57,108 nt of DNA from JAUMBM01 sp964441755 (GCA_964441755.1 CAYTVG010000023.1:1-57108); one strand, 5' to 3'. Shown: positions 26,177 to 35,407, counted from the first letter of the stretch. Translations and numbers: made by a program. The notes: a model not told the origin generated them from the sequence alone.

Positions 26177-26945
26177 ACCCCCTGATTTTCTTTAGCCATT
26201 GGTCAGGATCTCCAATTTTATCCATGTATGGCTTAGATTCTGAAATTAGTCGATCCAGATATTCATCAGGGGACTCGCCTGCCTCAAAATCGACAAACTC
26301 AATAAGCTGAGCAGATCCTTTCTTAAATTCTCCGGTTTCGAGGTTTCTTTTTACCCGGATTCTGAGCTGTTGCTCTTTATAGAGTCTGTTTTTATCATCG
26401 TCTGTTAGTAGGTCCTTATTGGCGGCTATCGTTAAGGTGCCGAAATCCTTTGTGTCTATATGAACATTGGGATGCGTTTTGCCACCCATATCCACTATCT
26501 CACCGAAAACGTATAATTCCTCATCAAACCAAACCTTTTCAGGAATCGTCCACTTCGTTTTCCGGTCAATCCTCAATCCTTCGGTCAATTTTTCAGCAAT
26601 GCCAATACGGAGGACAAAATCCTGTTCGGTTACAAACTTCTGCATCCCCTCGATGGCTTCCACCTGCCTGGGCTTTAGCAAACCAAGGTTATGGTTGGCA
26701 TTTAGGTCGGCAAGAATTTCGTGTGTTTGAAGTGCCGTGGCGGTATCGACAGCAAAGCTTACAACTGCGCTGCCTTCTTTGAAAGCAACGCTAATTCGTG
26801 AACGGTCTTTCCCCTTTTCAGGGAAAAGGAAGTCACGCGCATAGGAAAGCAGGCTGACTATCTCATCAACATCCAGAAGATCAGGTCTGAGTTGTTCTCC
26901 GTCCCTGAGTCCTTCAATTTTTATGTCTATGGTTTTGCTACTCAT
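26166..26945 (-). CDS. Uncharacterised partner of PIN-domain protein
   Basis: 259 residues, soluble, highly charged, no membrane segment or signal. It begins SSKTIDIKIEGLRDGEQ and includes SYARDFLFPEKGKDRSRI. The C-terminal part (FKKGSAQLIEFVDFEAG) looks like a small beta domain followed by a helix. I do not recognise the family. It overlaps the PIN gene by 11 nt and is upstream of it, the position antitoxins usually hold. Function as an inhibitor or guide of the PIN protein is inference from gene order alone. Confidence 0.6.
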   Translation of the reverse strand: MSSKTIDIKIEGLRDGEQLRPDLLDVDEIVSLLSYARDFLFPEKGKDRSRISVAFKEGSAVVSFAVDTATALQTHEILADLNANHNLGLLKPRQVEAIEGMQKFVTEQDFVLRIGIAEKLTEGLRIDRKTKWTIPEKVWFDEELYVFGEIVDMGGKTHPNVHIDTKDFGTLTIAANKDLLTDDDKNRLYKEQQLRIRVKRNLETGEFKKGSAQLIEFVDFEAGESPDEYLDRLISESKPYMDKIGDPDQWLKKIRGYEG

Positions 26946-27145
26946 GTCTCTCCTAAAAGTAAGGTAAATTTAAACGTTTTTGTTTCGTTTTTCCAATTTA
27001 GTATACGACAAACGCTAAAGATTACTATCAAATATTCTTTTGAGGGGCTATTTATAATAATTACCCCCCGCCCTGTCAAAAAGTTTGGGTTCTTGGTCAA
27101 ATATAATGGGTATTGAGCTCTAGCCCCCCTAAGTGGAAGTAAATC

Positions 27146-27680
27146 ATACGGACGAAATTTTGAATATTTCGGTATCTAGCGGTGGACAGTAAGCTGGTCA
27201 CTAGTGTACAATGCACATGATTACGATTTTTTTCCGCAATCTATGTGTGGTTATATAGGGGCTGTAACAAGGACGATTGGTGCTGTTTTTCGTAGATTGG
27301 AAGCCCCGTCAGGCAGGACGATTGGTGCTGTTTTCTGTACAACGGAAGCCCCGTCAGGGGCGTGCTATGGGTAGCAACGGCCCGGGTGTTTTCCGGAGCC
27401 CCGTCAGGGGCGTGCTATGGGTAGCAACGGCCTCGGTGTTTTCCGGAGCCCCGTTAGGGGCGTGATATAGGTAGACCCGTAGGGACGAAATGTGGGCATG
27501 ATTCTCAATCATCCATTATTCCAACGGTTTGAAAATATACCGTTCATCGTATGTAACTCCGGAAAACACCGGGGTTGTTGTTTTCTACCCACATCGCGTC
27601 CCTACGGGTCTACCCACATTCCGTCCCTACGGGACTCCGGAAAACAACGGGGCCGGTGTTTTCTGTCCCGCTGCCGGTCC
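27146..27680. repeat. Composite dispersed repeat array, copy 1
   Basis: A non-coding mosaic, related to 30083-30815 and 41935-42760. It opens with an imperfect palindrome (27146-27176) and a block 27221-27289 also found at 30224-30292. Units of roughly 50-60 nt containing GCCCCGTCAGGGGC then ATGGGTAGCAACGG and GGTGTTTTCC follow in plus orientation. A core (27501-27592) with the stem AACGGT/ACCGTT (27523-27544) comes next, then similar units in inverted orientation (ACCCACATCGCGTCCCTACGG). The two halves could pair as a long imperfect hairpin. The small ORFs inside it are the repeat read in different frames. Confidence 0.75.
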
Positions 27681-27789
27681 TGCATCCGCCGCAATGTTGC
27701 CCTGTCACACAAGCCACCCCTCCAAGCCAAAGCCAAAGTGCCGTTTCTGCCAACGCACTACTACGAAAAATGATGTTTTATATGTTTAT

Positions 27790-27896
27790 TGTCAGGTTTA
27801 TCCTGATTATTCTACTATAAAAAATAATTTTTTTATCAAACTGAGCCGATGAACTCAGTTGTATTTCGTATCATTGTTGTCAGGTTTATCCTGACA
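27790..27896 (+). promoter_or_regulatory. Two palindromic operators upstream of abiEi
   Basis: TGTCAGG-TTTAT-CCTGACA, a 7-bp-arm palindrome, lies at 27878-27896, ending 8 nt before the abiEi ATG. A nearly identical half-degraded copy (TGTCAGGTTTATCCTGA) lies at 27790-27806. The copies are 88 nt apart. AbiEi antitoxins are known to repress their own promoter by binding inverted repeats, so these are the expected operators. A separate 7-bp stem (AACTGAG/CTCAGTT, about 27840-27860) lies between them. Confidence 0.75.
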
Positions 27897-27904
27897 TTGT
27901 TGCT

Positions 27905-28726
27905 ATGAAGAATAAATACATATCAAAGCGATCAAACGAGCTTTTGTCCTATTTCAATGGACAGAATAGCAATTGCTTTGACTATTCTTTGGCATACAAA
28001 GCTTTGCCTGAAGCTAAAGCAAGTGCCGTAAGAGAGCTACTCAGCGACATGACAAAGAGAGGGTTGCTAATGCGCTTGAAAGACGGTGTTTATTACATCA
28101 TTCCGTATGAACAAGATGCGGAGCATTTTATGCCAGACTGGCATTTGATAGCAGCCTATTTGGTGAATGATGCCAAATATTATATCGGATATTATTCCGC
28201 TTTGCAAATACATAATCTGATTACTCAACCGTCACTTAAAGAACAAATCGTTGTATCAAAACAAATACGGCCATCGGAAATAAAAATCAAAGATGTTCCT
28301 TTTCAATTTATCTATCACAACGACAAACATTTTTTCGGTTCAAAAAAAATGTGGATAGACAGCTTCCATAAAGTGCTATGCTCCGACTTAGAAAAGACTT
28401 TTATTGATTGTCTGTTCAAACCCGATTATGCCGGTGGTATTGTTGAGGTGGCAAGGGCAATCTACACTTCTAAAGACAAAATCAAATACGAAACACTTCT
28501 TGAATATGCCAAAAAATTTGATTCACAAGCAGTTATAAAAAGATTGGGCTTTCTTTTAGAAATATTGGATATCAACACCCATATTGTTCAGGAATTACAA
28601 CGAATTAAAACCGCTTCCTACGTGGTGCTTGATACCGAATTGCCTAAAACTGGTAAACGAATCAGTCGTTGGAGTATTCAGCAAAACTTGCAAACGGAAA
28701 CCATTCAATCTGCTATTTACACATGA
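27905..28726 (+). CDS. abiEi: AbiEi-type antitoxin/transcriptional regulator
   Basis: 273 residues. An N-terminal winged helix (residues ~5-60, ending MTKRGLLMRLKDGVYYI) is followed by the AbiEi effector domain with GYYSALQIHNL and the PSEIKI segment. It neutralises the AbiEii nucleotidyltransferase without direct binding (type IV system) and represses its own operon. The stop codon overlaps the ATG of the next gene in ATGA, so the two are coupled. The two palindromes upstream fit autoregulation. AT-rich relative to the flanking genome, in keeping with transfer. Confidence 0.85.
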   Translation: MKNKYISKRSNELLSYFNGQNSNCFDYSLAYKALPEAKASAVRELLSDMTKRGLLMRLKDGVYYIIPYEQDAEHFMPDWHLIAAYLVNDAKYYIGYYSALQIHNLITQPSLKEQIVVSKQIRPSEIKIKDVPFQFIYHNDKHFFGSKKMWIDSFHKVLCSDLEKTFIDCLFKPDYAGGIVEVARAIYTSKDKIKYETLLEYAKKFDSQAVIKRLGFLLEILDINTHIVQELQRIKTASYVVLDTELPKTGKRISRWSIQQNLQTETIQSAIYT

Positions 28727-29526
28727 TCAGACCTGGAGAAATACAGCGAAAAGCAAATGCAGTTGGCGTTCGTGACCAGCAGATTGAAAAGGATTATATC
28801 CTCTCATGGATTCTGTTTGGTATTTCTAAACACGAGCAACTTTCTAAAGCAATCGTTTTCAAAGGTGGAACTGTCTTAAAGAAGGTTTATTTTGAAGATT
28901 ACCGTTTTTCGGAGGACTTGGATTTTACATTGGTGAATGCCGAAGTATCGAATGAGCAAATTTTCGCATGGTTCAAAGATATTTTTGAATTCATTAAAGA
29001 TGAAGCCAATATTTCACATGACATTGTTGATAACAATGAACATGAAGATGGAGGCATTAATTTTTACATCAGTTACATTGGTCTGCTTGGCGGACAAGGG
29101 AATAATAAGAAAGTCAAAGTTGATATTTCCCGTAGTGAACAACTGGTTTTCGAGCCGGTCTTGAATAATGTTTTTATCCGCTATTCCGATTTGGAAGAAC
29201 ACCAACTGTTGTGTTATCGATTAGAGGAGGTTTTAGTTGAAAAAATGCATTCGGTTATACAACGCATGCAGGCAAGAGATTTATACGACATCTGGTATTT
29301 GTTGGAAGAACATGAAATGGATGCAGGTTTTTATCTGACTGAATTTGAAGCTAAATGCAAAAGCAAAGATTTACTGCATACCGATTTTCCAAAAAAATTA
29401 TATGAAAGGTTGCCGCAATACAAAGGCAGGTGGAAAAGCTCCATGAGTGAGCAAATAAAAGACCTCCCCGATTTTGATCAAGTAGAACGTGAAGTGCAGA
29501 GACACTTTAAAAAATTGAAATTTTAA
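28723..29526 (+). CDS. abiEii: AbiEii-type nucleotidyltransferase toxin
   Basis: 267 residues from the ATG at 28723, which overlaps the abiEi stop. An in-frame ATG at 28669 exists but lies inside abiEi. Nucleotidyltransferase motifs are FKGGTVLKK and FSEDLDFTL (the two acidic metal ligands), and YDIWYLLEE and a basic helix follow. AbiEii enzymes add nucleotides to tRNA 3' ends or otherwise block translation, causing growth arrest during phage infection. It appears full length and intact. Confidence 0.9.
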   Translation: MIRPGEIQRKANAVGVRDQQIEKDYILSWILFGISKHEQLSKAIVFKGGTVLKKVYFEDYRFSEDLDFTLVNAEVSNEQIFAWFKDIFEFIKDEANISHDIVDNNEHEDGGINFYISYIGLLGGQGNNKKVKVDISRSEQLVFEPVLNNVFIRYSDLEEHQLLCYRLEEVLVEKMHSVIQRMQARDLYDIWYLLEEHEMDAGFYLTEFEAKCKSKDLLHTDFPKKLYERLPQYKGRWKSSMSEQIKDLPDFDQVEREVQRHFKKLKF

Positions 29527-29528
29527 GA

Positions 29529-29648
29529 ATGAATAGTCTCGAAACAGAACAGAACGTAAAACGAATAACGGAGAATTTCTCGAGGTATTATATTCCGGGA
29601 TACGCTGGACGAGTGGATATATTTCCTGAAAACGGCAGTGATGCCTAA
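29529..29648 (+). pseudogene. 39-residue ORF truncated at repeat boundary
   Basis: Begins at ATG 29529, just 2 nt after the abiEii stop. It reads MNSLETEQNVKRITENF and then ARVDI-like charged residues, stopping at 29648 exactly where the 29643-30072 repeat begins (GCCTAAAAG). Position suggests a third gene of the AbiE operon whose body was replaced by the repeat. I do not recognise its family. Confidence 0.35.
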
Positions 29649-30072
29649 AAGTCCCGGTCTCACCCCCGCCTAAGCGCTGAGGCCGGCCAGGTCTGATTGG
29701 TTGAAGTTGCAGCAGCCCATCCGGCCGGAGGGGGCGGTAGCCGACGCCGGTAGCTCAGGCAGCCCGATTGTTGGCAGTGAGTCGGGCTGTAAAAGCAGGC
29801 GATCATTGAAAGATGTGTCAAAAAAGGTCAAAGCTTATCAGTATTGTGTTTATCAGGTTGATGTGTGCATTTTTTTTGTAGCTTAGTCGCAGGGAATGAC
29901 TGGATGAAGTGGTGCGGGCGTAAAGGATACGGTGGGGCGCCGACAGTCAAAAAACGGGGTCTTGCTGCCTGCCCGTGTGTTGGTGCACAGCCTGGGCGGC
30001 AGTGCCGCGGTATTGTCGCGGACCGACCGGTAAAAGCAGCGCGTTGACTGTGTGCCGAAAATTTATCAGGAT
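29643..30072. repeat. ~425 bp dispersed repeat, copy 1 (contains gene remnant)
   Basis: Closely matches 34767-35190 over its whole length. The first ~120 nt, read on the minus strand, resemble the 3' end of the outer-membrane barrel gene at 40750-41355 (residues around SQMNYRNFNQSDLAGL), with frame damage. The rest includes a shared stretch around 29800-29950 (TTTATCAGGTTGATGTGTGC and onward) with no ORF. I see no transposase or clear terminal inverted repeats, so the mode of spread is unknown. Confidence 0.75.
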
Positions 30073-30082
30073 GGCCGGCCTT

Positions 30083-30815
30083 ATACGGACGAAATTTTGA
30101 ATATTTCGGTATCCTTTAGCCGTATGCATATTTCGGAGTATGCTGACCCACCTCAACAGTCAGTCAGTTAAAAGTTAACATATAGGTACTGACCTGACAT
30201 TTCGGCGCAAGCTCGCAGTCTACTTACGATTTTTTTCCGCAATCTATGTGTGGTTATATAGGGGCTGTAACAAGGACGATTGGTGCTGTTTTCGGTACAA
30301 CGGAAGCCCCGTCAGGGGCGTGCTATGGGTAGCAACGTCCCGGGTGTTTTTCAGAGCCCGGTTAGGGGCGTGCTATGGGTAGCAACGGCCCCGTTGTTTT
30401 TCAGAGCCCCGTCGGGGGCGTGCTATGGGTAGCAACGTCCCGGGTGTTTTCAGGAGCCCCGTAGGGACGAAATGTGGGTATGATTTTTTCCGTACAACGG
30501 AAGCCCCGTCAGGGGCGTGATATGGGTAGCAACGTCCCGGGTGTTTTCCGGAGCCCCGTTAGGGGCGTGCTATGGGTAGCAACGTCCCCGGTGTTTTCCA
30601 GAGTCCCGTAGGGACGAAATGTGGGTATGATTCTCAATCATCCATTATTCCAACGGTTTGAAAATATACCGTTCATCGTATGTAACTCCGGGAAATACCG
30701 GGGTTGTTGTTTTCTACCCACATTCCGTCCCTACGGGTCTACCCACATTCCGTCCCTACGGGTCTACCCACCTCGCGTCCCTACGGGACTCCGGGAAACA
30801 CCGGGCGCAAACCAG
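30083..30815. repeat. Composite dispersed repeat array, copy 2
   Basis: Same build as 27146-27680: palindromic start (30083-30113), common block 30224-30292, several plus-oriented units with GCCCC-GTCA-GGGGC hairpins, core 30630-30721 containing AACGGT/ACCGTT, then inverted units (30715-30795). The number of units differs between copies, as in arrays that change by slippage. Non-coding in my reading. Confidence 0.75.
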
Positions 30816-30912
30816 ATTGTCGCATAAAATCGTTGATTCAGCTATCATCCGATGAAAATTGTCCAACCAACAAAGGCGTTCTTAAATATTGTATATTTTT
30901 TAATACGACAAT
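30816..30912. repeat. ~97 bp element with inverted termini, copy 1
   Basis: Begins ATTGTCGCATAAAAT and ends TTTTTAATACGACAAT; the ends are inverted repeats with 7 bp perfect at the tips. A second copy with the same interior (GATGAAAATTGTCC and GGCGTTCTTAAATATTG) is at 42763-42859, in both cases directly downstream of a composite array. Non-coding, small, and possibly a miniature transposable element or a structured RNA. Confidence 0.6.
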
Positions 30913-31063
30913 TTGATTTGCACCCCAAAACAACGGTCACCTGCAATTATCGGCTGAGCGACCAGCCGATGTGCATACAGGAGCGGTTTAAAATCGACCG
31001 TACCCATCGGGTGGGGGACAAATCCCCGGAGAGGGAGGCACGCGCCCATAGGTATTTTAGCCA

Positions 31064-31150
31064 AAGCTAAATACATTTTTAAGCCTGCCTAAAAAGCCCC
31101 GGCCTCAGGCCCGCGCAAGCGGCGAGGCCGGCCAGGTGCGGCGGCTTGAC
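31064..31150 (-). pseudogene. Short remnant of outer-membrane barrel gene 3' end
   Basis: TTTTTAAGCCTGCCTAAAAAGCC and the next ~50 nt match the region over the stop codon and last codons of the gene at 40750 (read on the minus strand). Only the final residues (roughly AGL..GLFR) are left. It sits in front of the AraC gene at 31229. Confidence 0.5.
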
Positions 31151-31228
31151 GTTGTGGTGGTTTCAACGTATATTTGTAGGCCTGCGCCAATACCTGCGCA
31201 GGCAGGCTACTGCTACCCCTGAACGACC

Positions 31229-32086
31229 ATGAACCAGACGATTTACAAGGATGATCTCAACAACCAGATTCGGCTGTCCAGTGTCTCGCTGCTGGAGTCG
31301 GCCTGCCCTTTTGCGGGGGTGGGGATCAAGTACGTCGTGTCGGGAGAAGAAATCTACCACGCCAATGACAGGCGGTTTTCGGTCGGGCAGGGGGTGTATA
31401 TGCTCGGCAATGATTTTACGGAGGCTGTCGTTCAGATCAGGCAAAAAGAGCCGGCGCAGGGGCTTTGTATTGATATCTCAAGCCAGATCGTTGCGGAAGT
31501 AGCGCAGCACCATGACCTGCATGGCGCGGATCTGCAGGAATTCCTGCTGTCAGACCAGTTGCTGGTCAATTGCTACGAGACAAATAATACCCGCCTCGGC
31601 GCCTGCCTGCGCGAGCTCAGCACACGGATTAAGGCGGGCCGGTTTGACGGTCGCGCGGAGCGATACGAACTGTTTTATAGCCTGGCTGATTCCATCGTCA
31701 CCGACCAGCGGTTTGTGCTGCAGCACCTGCGGAAGATGGATTTTAAAAAGACGGAAACCAATGAGGAGGTTTTCAGAGCCGTCATTTGCGCTAAGTCGTT
31801 TATGGATGCGCATATTTTTGAAGAGCTGTCGCTGGATCAGGTCTGCCAGCATGCGGGCATGTCCAAGTATCATTTTATTCGCGTTTTCAGGAAGGCGTTT
31901 GGCTTGTCGCCCTATCAGTATCAGATACATAAGCGGCTCGAAAATGCGCGCCGGGAGTTGCTGCAGGGAAAATCCATCCGGGACATTGCGCTGCGGCACG
32001 GCTATGCCGATGTGGCTGCTTTTTCCAAAGCCTTCAAGCAGGCTTTTGGGCAGGCGCCGGGGGCATTGAGAAATAGCAATTTTTGA
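31229..32086 (+). CDS. AraC-family transcriptional regulator
   Basis: 285 residues. The N-terminal ~170 residues form the ligand-sensing part. The C-terminal ~110 carry two helix-turn-helix units (LSLDQVCQHAGMSKYHFIRV, then IRDIALRHGYADVAAFSKAF), and GQAPGALR closes the domain. The next gene starts 13 nt downstream on the same strand and encodes an exported hydrolase, so this regulator probably shares its transcript. The inducer is unknown. Confidence 0.9.
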   Translation: MNQTIYKDDLNNQIRLSSVSLLESACPFAGVGIKYVVSGEEIYHANDRRFSVGQGVYMLGNDFTEAVVQIRQKEPAQGLCIDISSQIVAEVAQHHDLHGADLQEFLLSDQLLVNCYETNNTRLGACLRELSTRIKAGRFDGRAERYELFYSLADSIVTDQRFVLQHLRKMDFKKTETNEEVFRAVICAKSFMDAHIFEELSLDQVCQHAGMSKYHFIRVFRKAFGLSPYQYQIHKRLENARRELLQGKSIRDIALRHGYADVAAFSKAFKQAFGQAPGALRNSNF

Positions 32087-32099
32087 CAAAAGAAAATGC

Positions 32100-34493
32100 A
32101 TGGCTGCATTTTTCTTTGTGAAAAAATCTGCCATGGTACGTGTCATTTTGTTTTTGCTCTTCGGTTTGTCTACCCTTAGCCTGGGGGCTCAATTGCCGCG
32201 GAAGGTTCAATTGGGGGCGCGACTGACCTATGTTACCGAGGATGGGGTGCCGGGTTGCAAAGTGCTGCAGGTGGCGGGCGGGACGAGCGTTGCGCTGGGC
32301 CTGCAGGAAAATGATCTCATCCTCAAAATCGGGACGCATGCGGTCGAGTCAACGGAGGCGCTGATACAACATTTTCTGGCATACAGTGCGGGGCAGGAGG
32401 TCAGCCTGACAGTCCTGCGCGGCAAGAAGACACTGGTGCTGCGCGCACCGGCGGTCGCGCGTCCGCTGGAAACCGACGATAATGCAACGGTCATCTATGA
32501 CGAAGCCGGTTACAAGGGCGGTCAACTGCGGGTCATCATCAACAAACCGCCGCGGGAGGGTGGCATGCCGGCCATGCTGTTTATCCCCGGCTATACTTGC
32601 AGCAGCATCGACGGGCTTACCCATGATCACCCGTACAAGCGGATCATCGATGCGTATGTGGATGCGGGCTATGTGACGCTGCGCATCGAAAAAAGCGGGC
32701 TGGGGGATAGTAAGGATACGCCCCCCTGTGAGTCCTGCGATCTGCTGGATGAGGTCGAAAATTTTGAGGCGGGCCTGAAAAAGCTGAAGTCGCTGCCTTA
32801 TGTGGATACCAGCCGGATCATCCTTGTGGGCCACTCCATGGGGGGGATTATTGCGCCGGCCATCAGTGCCCGGCATGCGGTGGCCGGAGTCGTCGTGTAC
32901 GGCACGACGGCCAAATCGTGGTTTGAGTACCAGATCGAGATGTTTCGAGTTCAAAATGCGCTGGCCGGGATGGATCCGATAGCGGTGGAGCAGTCGGTCG
33001 TTGCGCAGTACGATCTTCTGTATCGCTATTTCGTGCGGAAGGAGCGGCTGGAAGATATGGCGCGGGATCCTCAGGCAGACAGCATCCTGCGGGCTGACTG
33101 GGGCTATGACGGCCGCGGAAAGATATATGACCGCAATGCCGAATACTGGCGACAAATACAGGATTATCCGCACCTGGAGAACTGGAAAAATACCACTGCC
33201 AAAGTGCTGGTGCAGTTTGGCGAGTCTGATTTTCAGGCTTTCTCGCGGGCCGATCACCAGCAGATCGTCAATACGGTCAATCATTTTCATCCGGGCAATG
33301 CGACCTTGCTGACCTATCCTTCAACAGATCATTATTTTGCCCGGTCGGGCAGCCTGCAGGATGCTTACAATACGTTTGTGCGTGGAGAGATACAGCAGCT
33401 GTTTGATGCGTATAATCCCGAGGTGGGGCTCTCGGCGGTGCGCTGGAGCAATGAGGTGTTGGGTGTTCAACCGGGAATACAAGGAACGGAAAAAGGCTGG
33501 CGTAAACTGAATACCGATAAGTACCCCGGCAAACAGGACGATATCGATTTTATCAATGAATACGAGGGCTGGTATGTAAATGGCTACGGCAGCATTTACC
33601 ATACGCGCGACGGGGGCGCAACTTGGGAAAAGCAGCTGGAGAGGAAAGGTACCTTTTTTCGCTGTATTGCGTTTGTGGACAGTCTGACGGGCTTCGCAGG
33701 AACGGTGGGGACGGGCTATTTTCCGAATGTGACGGATACCATTCCTTTGTATGCTACATCGGACGGGGGCAAAAGCTGGCATCCTGTTTCCTATGAGGGG
33801 CCTTATGTGGCGGGCCTGTGCGCGCTGGATGTTGTCAAAGAACCGTATATCCAACACGGTAAGCTGGCGTACAGGGTGCATATTTATGGCGTCGGCCGCG
33901 TGGGGAGCCCGGCCAATATGTTGGTTTCGCATGATGGGGGGCTTAGCTGGACTTCACGCAGTATGGGCGAGGATTGTAAAATGTTGTTTGACATCAAAAT
34001 GTTTGATGCAAACAACGGTATTGTCTGTGCTGCTTCGGACGAGGCTGTCGACCAATCGAATGCGCTCATCCTGAAAACGAGCGATGGCGGCAACAGTTGG
34101 AGGAAGGTCTATCAGTCCGACCGGCCTTACGAGACCACCTGGAAGGCTTCCTTTCCGACGGATCGGGTCGGTTATGTGACGATTCAGTCGTACAATCCGG
34201 ATCCCGGACTGAAGCAGCAGCGGATTGCCAAGACTACCGACGGGGGGGAAAGCTGGCAGGAACTGCCGCTGGTGGAGGATGCTGCTGCGAGGACGTTTGG
34301 CATCGGCTTCCTCGATGAAAATCGCGGTTTTGTGGGTACGCTCAACAGTGGGTATGAGACCCGGGATGGTGGCAATACCTGGACGCCTGTCAACCTGGGG
34401 ATGGCCTGCAACAAAATCAGGATTTACAAAAATGCTGCGGGGAGGAACTATGGCTATGCCATCGGTGTTGACGTCCTGAGGGGTGATTTTTAA
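32100..34493 (+). CDS. Exported PDZ / alpha-beta hydrolase / beta-propeller fusion protein
   Basis: 797 residues. A Met at 12 (32133) begins a better signal peptide (VRVILFLLFGLSTLSLGAQ), so that start is an alternative to 32100. After export come a PDZ-like domain (about 35-120), an alpha/beta hydrolase (about 130-420) with nucleophile elbow GHSMGG (Ser246) and STDHYFA as likely His region, and a C-terminal propeller. At least five BNR/Ycf48-like blades are marked by DGG-x-[ST]W: RDGGATW, SDGGKSW, HDGGLSW, SDGGNSW, TDGGESW and RDGGNTW. The combination of peptide-binding, esterase/peptidase-like and propeller domains suggests a periplasmic or outer-membrane peptidase or esterase. The substrate cannot be deduced. 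Confidence 0.8.
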   Translation: MAAFFFVKKSAMVRVILFLLFGLSTLSLGAQLPRKVQLGARLTYVTEDGVPGCKVLQVAGGTSVALGLQENDLILKIGTHAVESTEALIQHFLAYSAGQEVSLTVLRGKKTLVLRAPAVARPLETDDNATVIYDEAGYKGGQLRVIINKPPREGGMPAMLFIPGYTCSSIDGLTHDHPYKRIIDAYVDAGYVTLRIEKSGLGDSKDTPPCESCDLLDEVENFEAGLKKLKSLPYVDTSRIILVGHSMGGIIAPAISARHAVAGVVVYGTTAKSWFEYQIEMFRVQNALAGMDPIAVEQSVVAQYDLLYRYFVRKERLEDMARDPQADSILRADWGYDGRGKIYDRNAEYWRQIQDYPHLENWKNTTAKVLVQFGESDFQAFSRADHQQIVNTVNHFHPGNATLLTYPSTDHYFARSGSLQDAYNTFVRGEIQQLFDAYNPEVGLSAVRWSNEVLGVQPGIQGTEKGWRKLNTDKYPGKQDDIDFINEYEGWYVNGYGSIYHTRDGGATWEKQLERKGTFFRCIAFVDSLTGFAGTVGTGYFPNVTDTIPLYATSDGGKSWHPVSYEGPYVAGLCALDVVKEPYIQHGKLAYRVHIYGVGRVGSPANMLVSHDGGLSWTSRSMGEDCKMLFDIKMFDANNGIVCAASDEAVDQSNALILKTSDGGNSWRKVYQSDRPYETTWKASFPTDRVGYVTIQSYNPDPGLKQQRIAKTTDGGESWQELPLVEDAAARTFGIGFLDENRGFVGTLNSGYETRDGGNTWTPVNLGMACNKIRIYKNAAGRNYGYAIGVDVLRGDF

Positions 34494-34504
34494 AATTATA
34501 TGCC

Positions 34505-34648
34505 ATGTTAGATACACTGTTCACTGATCTCAAAAAGTTGATCGACAACAACTGGAAAGTGCTGCTGCTGCTGGTGCTGGTTTTTTATGTTGTGTATTCC
34601 TATCCGGATATCAAGCAGGGGATGCAGGACGGCTGGCTGGGTAGGTAA
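34505..34648 (+). CDS. Small single-pass membrane protein
   Basis: 47 residues. A short charged N-terminus (MLDTLFTDLKKLIDNNW) is followed by a hydrophobic helix (KVLLLLVLVFYVVYSY) and a polar tail ending WLGR. It starts 11 nt after the hydrolase stop on the same strand, so it likely belongs to that operon. The clean amphipathic-then-TM layout supports a real gene; the family is unknown. Confidence 0.55.
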   Translation: MLDTLFTDLKKLIDNNWKVLLLLVLVFYVVYSYPDIKQGMQDGWLGR

Positions 34649-34695
34649 GGGGCTGCGCCCCTCCCCCGGGCTGTGGCCGGTGGCGGTTTTTTCCT

Positions 34696-34730
34696 CAGGG
34701 TTTTGGGTGGCAGCGCCACCCAAAACCCTG
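34696..34730. repeat. Mobile palindrome with GGGTGGC-AGC-GCCACCC centre, copy 1
   Basis: Perfect 16-bp arms around an AGC loop. The centre GGGTGGCAGCGCCACCC and the preceding CCTCAGGG are shared with 36476-36514, while the outer arm bases differ but stay complementary. A third member at 40664-40733 has longer arms. It may act as a terminator for the upstream operon, although no T-run follows. Confidence 0.7.
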
Positions 34731-34738
34731 TTAATTTT

Positions 34739-35190
34739 AGCCCAAGCAAAATATATTTTTAAGCCTGCCTAAAAGTCCCGGCCTCACCCCCGCCTAAGCG
34801 CTGAAGCCGGCCAGGTTTCACTGGTTGAAGTTGCGGCAGCCCATCCGGCCGGATGGGGGCGGTAGCCGGCGCCGGCAGCCCGATTGTTGGCAGTGCGCCG
34901 GGCTGTAAAAGCAGGCGATCATTGAAAGATGTGTCAAAAAAGGTCAAAGCTTATCAGTATTGTGTTTATCAGGTTGATGTGTGCATTTTTTTTGTAGCTT
35001 AGTCGCAGGGAATGACTGGATGAAGTGGTGCGGGCGTAAAGGATTCGGTGGGGCGCCGGCAGTCAAAAAACGGGGCCTTGCTGCCTGTCCGTGTGTTGGT
35101 GCACAGCCTGGGCGGCAGTGCCGCGGTATTGGCGCGAACTGACCGGTAAAAGCAGCGGGTTGACGGTGTGCCGAAAGCTTGTCGGGATGG
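34739..35190. repeat. ~425 bp dispersed repeat, copy 2 (contains gene remnant)
   Basis: From 34767 it matches 29643-30072. The left edge (TTTTAGCCCAAGCAAAATATATTTTTAAGCCTG) matches the sequence just beyond the stop of the outer-membrane gene at 40750. The remnant of that gene's 3' end covers about 34762-34880 on the minus strand, with stop codons and a frameshift. This copy therefore preserves the junction through which gene end and repeat became joined. Confidence 0.75.
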
Positions 35191-35353
35191 CCGGCATGGG
35201 CGAGTTTGCCAACTGCGCTGTAGATGTCATCTCCAAGCTTGCTGCCGCCCGTGCAGAAAAGAAAAAACGAAGGCTGGCAGGAAATACCTTCCGGGCGGCA
35301 GTGGCGGCCAGGTGAGGGTATTTACATTGACGGGGAGGCAGATGCCGGGGTTG

Positions 35354-35407
35354 AAAAATACTCAAAAATGCCAGTAAATTTATTTTTTGGCATTTTTGAG
35401 TATTTTT
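35354..35407. repeat. 20-bp perfect inverted repeat
   Basis: Arms at 35354-35373 and 35388-35407 (AAAAATACTCAAAAATGCCA and its complement) with a 14-nt AT-rich loop. Partial copies of the arm (AAAATGCCATT, GGCAAAAATGAG) follow to 35447. It lies about 225 nt upstream of the antitoxin-like gene at 35633, where it could be an operator or the edge of an element. No gene lies in 35191-35632. Confidence 0.65.
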
